Positions 59,530 through 64,000 of a stretch of 64,000 nt of DNA are shown one piece after another. The notes under the pieces were generated by a model that was not told where the DNA came from, did no database searches, and worked only from the letters and a program-made list of their open reading frames with translations. Within the stretch, counting starts at the first letter, position 1; each line of letters begins with the position of its first letter. The position numbers and the translations under genes were made by a program. This DNA is from JABGQS01 sp963666505 (GTDB taxonomy: Bacteria; Bacillota; Clostridia; Christensenellales; SZUA-584): contig CAXXXL010000001.1 in the NCBI GenBank assembly GCA_963666505.2, positions 248,001-312,000 of the forward strand, read 5' to 3'.

Positions 59530-60795
59530 ATGGATAATATAAATAAATTCAAGTTTGCAACGGATAGAGAGAAAGAACACGACGTGGCAAGGCCGAGTCT
59601 AACCTACTGGCAAGACGCTTTTAGGCGACTTAGGAAAAATAAGCTTGCTATGATAGGTCTTTTCTGTATAATACTTATTGTACTTTTCGGAGTATTCGGG
59701 CCGATGTTCACCGGATACTTATATTCCGACCAGGAAAACGATTATAAGAATCTTCCGCCCAGACTGAAGCTGTACGAGATAGAACCCGATGTATTTATGT
59801 ATCTGTCGGGCGACTATTCTATGTTCATCGTCAGTGATGACGGCAGCCTTACCAGGCTCCCGCTGTTTGTCGAAGAAGATGCAGACACCGGACCGGAGAC
59901 CGAGATACTTTCTCCGGCGGAAATAAGAAAAAGAAGAGAAGAACAGTCAACGCAGGAAACTAATCCTTACGAAAAAGTCTATGACTTTAACGGCGAGAAG
60001 ATAACGGTAGATTTTTCCAACAAGGCAGATACAAAGACAGAGCATGAATACAACTTTGCTATTACATACAAGGGCAACACAGTAACACAATATGCAAAAA
60101 CAGTTGCCAACAAATTATATCCCTTCGGCACAGACAATCTTGGAAGAGACCTGCTGACACGTGTTATGTACGGCGCAAGGATATCTCTTTTAGTGGCGTT
60201 CATTGCCACACTGGTAAACTTCCTTATAGGCGTGCTCTACGGCGCAATAGCAGGTTATGCTGGGGGACGTACGGACAATATAATGATGAGGATAGTGGAC
60301 ATTATCAATTCCGTTCCCCTTGTGCTATACATAATACTTATCGGGGTCATGATTCCCAGAGCGGATGGATTTTTTACGATAGCCATTACTATAGGGTCCG
60401 TATATTGGGTCGGTATGGCAAGGCTGGTCCGCGGACAAATGCTCCAGCTAAAAGAGCAGGAATTTGTCCTCGCAGCAAGAGCTCTTGGCGTAAAGAAAAG
60501 AAAGATAATATCAAGGCACCTCATACCGAATGCGATGGGGCCGATCATCGTTTCGATGACGATGATGATCCCAAGCGCAATTTTCACAGAATCATTCTTA
60601 AGCTTTATAGGTCTTGGTGTAGATGCACCGCAAGCTTCCTGGGGAACACTTGCAAATCTGGCGCTGTCCAGTTTGCTTACATATCCGTATCAGCTTATGT
60701 TCCCAGCGTTTGCAATAGCGATAACGATGCTTGCGTTCAACTTCCTGGGTGATGGTCTGAGAGATGCGCTCGACCCAAGGCTAAGAAAAGGTTAA
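59530..60795 (+). CDS. oppC: Oligopeptide ABC transporter permease, OppC type, with a large extra insertion
   Basis: The second permease has an N-terminal helix (38-62) followed by an insertion of about 110-130 residues (65-195, rich in Glu, Lys and Asp, with DVFMYLSGDYSMFIVSDDGSLTRL) that ordinary OppC (about 300 residues) lacks. The usual permease part begins at YPFGTDNLGRDLLTRVMYGARISL and includes the EAA loop KKRKIISRHLIPNAMGPIIVS. The insert lies on the outer face after TM1 and may contact the binding protein or the envelope. The ATPase gene begins 9 bases downstream. Confidence 0.9.
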   Translation: MDNINKFKFATDREKEHDVARPSLTYWQDAFRRLRKNKLAMIGLFCIILIVLFGVFGPMFTGYLYSDQENDYKNLPPRLKLYEIEPDVFMYLSGDYSMFIVSDDGSLTRLPLFVEEDADTGPETEILSPAEIRKRREEQSTQETNPYEKVYDFNGEKITVDFSNKADTKTEHEYNFAITYKGNTVTQYAKTVANKLYPFGTDNLGRDLLTRVMYGARISLLVAFIATLVNFLIGVLYGAIAGYAGGRTDNIMMRIVDIINSVPLVLYIILIGVMIPRADGFFTIAITIGSVYWVGMARLVRGQMLQLKEQEFVLAARALGVKKRKIISRHLIPNAMGPIIVSMTMMIPSAIFTESFLSFIGLGVDAPQASWGTLANLALSSLLTYPYQLMFPAFAIAITMLAFNFLGDGLRDALDPRLRKG

Positions 60796-60804
60796 GGTGA
60801 AATC

Positions 60805-61821
60805 ATGGGTAAAATACTTGAAGTAAAAGATTTACATACATCCTTCTTTACACACCTTGGCGAAGTTGTGGCAGTAAGAGGCAGCAACTTCACCATGAAT
60901 GAAGGAGATATACTCGGAATAGTCGGCGAATCAGGCAGCGGCAAAAGCGTGACTGCGCTTTCTGTTATAGGTCTTATTGACGAACCGGGTAAAATAAAAA
61001 AAGGACAGGTTCTTTTCGACGGCAAAGATCTGACTAAGCTGTCTTACAATAAGCTATCAGATATCAGGGGAAACGATATATCGATGATATTCCAAGATCC
61101 GATGACGTCGCTCAACCCTGTTTTTACGATTCAGAACCAGATGGTAGAGGTAATACAGCGTCATACCGACATGACGAAAGCAGAGGCGAAAAAGCATGCA
61201 GTTAACATGCTCGACCTCGTCGGTATTCCCGAGTCCGCTTCACGGATCAAGTCATATCCGCACGAGTTTTCGGGTGGTATGAGACAACGTGTTATGATAG
61301 CGACTGCGCTGTCGTGCAATCCGAAGCTGCTTATAGCGGACGAACCTACGACTGCGCTTGATGTTACGATACAGGCTCAGATACTAGAGCTAATGCTGTC
61401 GCTGCAAAAAGAGATAAAAACATCAATAATACTGATAACTCACGATCTTGGCGTTATTGCGGAGGTCTGCACGAGTATAATCGTCATGTACGGCGGTATG
61501 ATAATGGAAAAGGGCACAGTTGAAGAGATATTCTACAACGCCCAGCACCCTTATACGATAGGGCTGCACAAATCAGTACCGAGCATGACTAGCAGCAGCA
61601 AAGATCGGCTGATACCTATCGCCGGTTCTCCGCCGGATCTGTTAAAGCCTCCAGCCGGCTGCCCGTTTTCACCGAGGTGCGAACATGCTATGCAGATATG
61701 TCTTGAAGAGGCTGCGCCGATGTTCAAAATAAGCGATACTCAGTCTTCAGCATGCTGGCTTCTTCACGAGGATGCACCAAAAGTTGAGGGTATAAAAAAA
61801 GGAGAAGCGAACAATGGCTGA
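60805..61821 (+). CDS. oppD: Oligopeptide ABC transporter ATPase, OppD type
   Basis: A 338-residue ATPase with Walker A GESGSGKSV (41-49), Q-loop IFQDPMTSLNP, signature FSGGMRQR, Walker B LLIADEP and the C-terminal oligopeptide extension CPFSPRCEHAMQIC, whose four-Cys arrangement forms an iron-sulfur cluster site in several OppD/DppD proteins. It overlaps OppF by 8 bases. It forms a heterodimer with OppF. Confidence 0.93.
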   Translation: MGKILEVKDLHTSFFTHLGEVVAVRGSNFTMNEGDILGIVGESGSGKSVTALSVIGLIDEPGKIKKGQVLFDGKDLTKLSYNKLSDIRGNDISMIFQDPMTSLNPVFTIQNQMVEVIQRHTDMTKAEAKKHAVNMLDLVGIPESASRIKSYPHEFSGGMRQRVMIATALSCNPKLLIADEPTTALDVTIQAQILELMLSLQKEIKTSIILITHDLGVIAEVCTSIIVMYGGMIMEKGTVEEIFYNAQHPYTIGLHKSVPSMTSSSKDRLIPIAGSPPDLLKPPAGCPFSPRCEHAMQICLEEAAPMFKISDTQSSACWLLHEDAPKVEGIKKGEANNG

Positions 61822-62833
61822 TAAGAAGAAAATGGCTGAAACAAACAGCTCAGATGCGCTGCTTAAGGTGGAGAACCTAAAGAAACACTTTCTTATAAAA
61901 GGTGCCGCCAGAAAAGAAAACCGCAAATGGCTAAAAGCTGTAGACGATATTAGTTTTGAGATAAAGAAAGGCGAGACGTTCGGACTTGTCGGAGAGTCAG
62001 GCTGCGGCAAATCAACGACCGGGCGTACTATAATAAGGTTGTACGATCCTACTGACGGCAAAGTAATCTACGACGGTAAGAACATCGCAAATATAAGCGA
62101 AGCAAAGATGCTTCCCTACAGGAAAAAGATACAGATGATATTCCAGGACCCTTATGCTTCACTCAACGGAAGGATGACGGTCAATGATATAATAGGCGAA
62201 GGGATAGAAACCCACGATCTATATTCAGGCAAAGAGAAAACTGAGCGCATATACAACCTGATAAACCATGTGGGGCTCAAGCGTGAACACGCCAACCGCT
62301 ACCCGCACGAGTTTTCGGGAGGGCAGCGCCAGAGGATAGGCATAGCGCGTGCGCTTGCAGTAGAGCCAGATCTCGTAATATGTGACGAACCGATATCGGC
62401 GCTGGATGTTTCTGTTCAGGCGCAGGTTGTAAACATGCTTGAAGACCTTCAGGACGAAATGGGTCTTACATATCTGTTCATAGCGCATGACCTTTCGATG
62501 GTCAAGCACATTTCGGACAGGACGGGTGTTATGTACATAGGCAAGCTCATGGAAGTATGTGAAAGCGAGAGGCTTTACGAGAACCCGCTGCATCCGTACA
62601 CCCAGGCGCTTTTATCCGCGATTCCGATTCCGGACCCGATACTGACTAGAAAGAACAAACGTATCATTCTCAAGGGAGATGTTCAAAGCCCAATAAATCC
62701 TCCGGAAGGCTGCAGATTCAGGAAAAGGTGCCGGCACGTAAAAGATATTTGCCGCGAATTTACGCCGGAGCTGAGGGAACTTGAACCCGACCACTTTGTT
62801 GCCTGTCACCGTGTCGAGGAGATTAACAAATAA
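61814..62833 (+). CDS. oppF: Oligopeptide ABC transporter ATPase, OppF type
   Basis: A 339-residue ATPase with Walker A GESGCGKST (60-68), Q-loop IFQDPYASLNGRMTV, signature FSGGQRQR and Walker B LVICDEP. The C-terminal extension CRFRKRCRHVKDIC again places cysteines as in OppF-type cluster sites. It begins within the last codons of oppD. After the stop about 130 AT-rich bases separate it from the binding protein, with TATAAT-like elements at 62862 and 62941 but no good -35 partner. Confidence 0.93.
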   Translation: MADKKKMAETNSSDALLKVENLKKHFLIKGAARKENRKWLKAVDDISFEIKKGETFGLVGESGCGKSTTGRTIIRLYDPTDGKVIYDGKNIANISEAKMLPYRKKIQMIFQDPYASLNGRMTVNDIIGEGIETHDLYSGKEKTERIYNLINHVGLKREHANRYPHEFSGGQRQRIGIARALAVEPDLVICDEPISALDVSVQAQVVNMLEDLQDEMGLTYLFIAHDLSMVKHISDRTGVMYIGKLMEVCESERLYENPLHPYTQALLSAIPIPDPILTRKNKRIILKGDVQSPINPPEGCRFRKRCRHVKDICREFTPELRELEPDHFVACHRVEEINK

Positions 62834-62967
62834 AAAAATATACATGAGTGCATAAACGTGGTATAATAAGGATTAGTATTAATATTCGGTATTTACCGAT
62901 GTTAAATAATTTATTATGATTTATACGCAAAAGAGGAGCGTATAATACATCAAAAAGGAGGAATAAA

Positions 62968-64000
62968 ATGAAGAAAGTATTATTGATGCTTCTGGCACTG
63001 GCAATGGTAGCTTCTCTCTTTGTAGGATGTACAAAGACAGAAGAACCGGATGACATGACAGATGACACAACACAGGACGTTACGGAAGAGCCGGATGATA
63101 CGGCTACGGAAGCGCCGGCAACAGAAGAACCGGCAGAGCCGATCGTATTCAACTGGAACATAGGTGCAGATCCTAAGACAATCGACCCGGGCCTGAATGG
63201 TGCAAGCGACGGCGGCGACGTTATCAACAACACATTCGAAGGTCTTATTAGAGAAAAGAGCGGCGTTGTTCAAGAGGGTATCGCTAAATCTTGGGATGTT
63301 TCAGAAGACGGTCTCACAGTTACCTTCCACCTAAGAGAGTCCAACTGGTCAGACGGTTCTCCGCTGACAGCAAACGACTTCGTTTATGCTTGGAAGAGGG
63401 CAATGGCTCCGGAAACAGCTTCTGAATATTCTTGGCTGTGGGAGTACACAAACGTTGTCGGCGCTGCTGACTATGTAAGCACAGCTGCCATAGCTGACTA
63501 TCAGGATACGATAGACAAAGGCGAAGGCGGACTCAAAGACGAAGAAGACGCTGATTCTGTTATAACAGCAGACGACGTTACTGCAGCACAGGAAGCCATT
63601 GCTGAGCTTTCTATGTATACAGCTGACACAGTCGGCATAGAGGCTCCGGACGACTATACATTTGTTGTTCACCTCATTGCTCCGACCAACTACTTCGTCA
63701 GCCTTATGTCTTTCTATCACTTCATGCCGGTTAAGCAGAGCTCAGTAGAAGCTGGTCCGGAAGGTACATGGGCAACAGACCCGGCACTCGCAGTATGTAA
63801 CGGTCCGTTCATGCTTACTGACTATGTCATAGGCGACGGTCTTGTACTCGAGAAGAACCCGGAATACTGGGCAGCAGACACTGTAGGAATCGATCTTATT
63901 AACGGAAAGTTCATCGACGATGAGAATACGTCTTATCAGGCATACCTCAATGGCGACCTTGACTTCCTGCCGACAGTTCCGACAGCTGAAACTCCAAGAC
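62968..64000 (+). CDS. oppA: Oligopeptide-binding lipoprotein, OppA type (runs off window)
   Basis: A family 5 solute-binding protein, 344 codons present and open at the window end (the family has about 550-600 residues). The signal peptide has the lipobox FVGC (Cys21); a Thr/Glu/Pro-rich acidic linker (23-57) follows, then the binding fold with FNWNIGADPKTIDPGLN, FEGLIREKSG, FHLRESNWSDGSPLTANDFVYAW, CNGPFMLTDY and LEKNPEYW. AAAGGAGG precedes ATG 62968. The sequence resembles DppE/OppA-like peptide binders. It has a longer insertion (about 170-205) rich in Asp/Glu between two lobes. Confidence 0.93.
   Translation, partial: MKKVLLMLLALAMVASLFVGCTKTEEPDDMTDDTTQDVTEEPDDTATEAPATEEPAEPIVFNWNIGADPKTIDPGLNGASDGGDVINNTFEGLIREKSGVVQEGIAKSWDVSEDGLTVTFHLRESNWSDGSPLTANDFVYAWKRAMAPETASEYSWLWEYTNVVGAADYVSTAAIADYQDTIDKGEGGLKDEEDADSVITADDVTAAQEAIAELSMYTADTVGIEAPDDYTFVVHLIAPTNYFVSLMSFYHFMPVKQSSVEAGPEGTWATDPALAVCNGPFMLTDYVIGDGLVLEKNPEYWAADTVGIDLINGKFIDDENTSYQAYLNGDLDFLPTVPTAETPR

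Noticed and set aside
1..64000. CRISPR arrays, tRNA/rRNA genes, insertion sequences and phage genes
   Set aside because: I looked for regularly spaced repeats, cloverleaf and rRNA cores, transposase motifs and terminal inverted repeats, and saw none.

Overview
The window looks like a chromosome segment of an anaerobic, Gram-positive-type bacterium of the Bacillota, class Clostridia or a close relative. The signs are strong AGGAGG-type ribosome binding sites, lipoprotein signal peptides, U-tailed hairpin terminators, a ferredoxin-linked 2-oxoacid oxidoreductase, a BceRS/BceAB-type module, corrinoid uptake under a B12 riboswitch, and a minus-strand structured RNA resembling those of Clostridia. 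No tRNA, rRNA, CRISPR array, insertion sequence, phage gene or replication origin was seen. The genus cannot be named from the sequence alone.

Layout. 0-2 kb: the start of a small minus-strand gene, an HD-GYP protein and a remnant of an L-fucose isomerase-family gene. 2.2-5.7 kb: a promoter, a cobalamin riboswitch and a BtuF/BtuC/BtuD-like transporter. 5.8-7.7 kb: a MarR repressor and MATE pump behind a promoter flanked by two identical 14-bp palindromes. 7.8-9.5 kb (minus): a broken secreted protein and an ECF sigma factor with its DUF4367 partner. 9.8-11.5 kb: an iron-sulfur aldo/keto reductase and a MerR regulator behind a textbook 19-bp-spacer MerR promoter. 11.5-13.8 kb: an acyltransferase and glycosyltransferase, probably for membrane glycolipids. 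13.9-19.5 kb: a LacI regulon with related operators, a frameshifted zinc dehydrogenase, a short OYE-type flavoenzyme and two TIM-barrel sugar isomerase/epimerases, one a clear D-allulose/D-tagatose 3-epimerase. 19.8-23.7 kb: KorA/KorB and a sugar-dehydrogenase-like lipoprotein. 23.9-26.4 kb: a sulfur-trafficking and Fe-S assembly operon (TusA, DsrE-like, cysteine desulfurase, IscU fused to a MIP18-like domain). 26.4-31.7 kb: an MDR oxidoreductase, an HD-GYP protein, a diguanylate cyclase, a ferritin-like protein and a collapsed DUF1566 lipoprotein gene. 31.7-36.2 kb (minus): the BceAB/BceRS-like module. 36.4-40.1 kb: a PAS/GGDEF protein and a COG2403 GTPase-like protein. 40.2-47.4 kb (minus): envelope proteins of unknown role, a GNAT enzyme, DAHP synthase and a DapA-like/URO-D-like pair, with an AraC regulator divergent. 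48.6-51.8 kb: a cytidylate-kinase-like/nuclease-like fusion overlapping a hypoxanthine phosphoribosyltransferase, a convergent structured RNA of about 310 nt, and MtnA. 52-56.9 kb (minus): YitT, PmbA/TldD and a frameshifted threonine aldolase. 57-64 kb: an MFS transporter and a complete OppBCDF system with the start of OppA.

How the parts work together. Several loci can be read as self-contained circuits: B12-controlled corrinoid uptake, MarR-controlled efflux, MerR-controlled reductase, LacI-controlled sugar oxidation and epimerisation, and an envelope-stress ABC/two-component module. Two HD-GYP proteins and two GGDEF proteins make this a c-di-GMP-rich stretch. Single-base frameshifts or remnants appear at several places (8.0, 15.3, 17.5, 31.3 and 56.0 kb); either the genome is shedding genes or the assembly carries residual indels. 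The most interesting loci are the structured RNA at 50.1-50.4 kb and the kinase/nuclease fusion next to the phosphoribosyltransferase.
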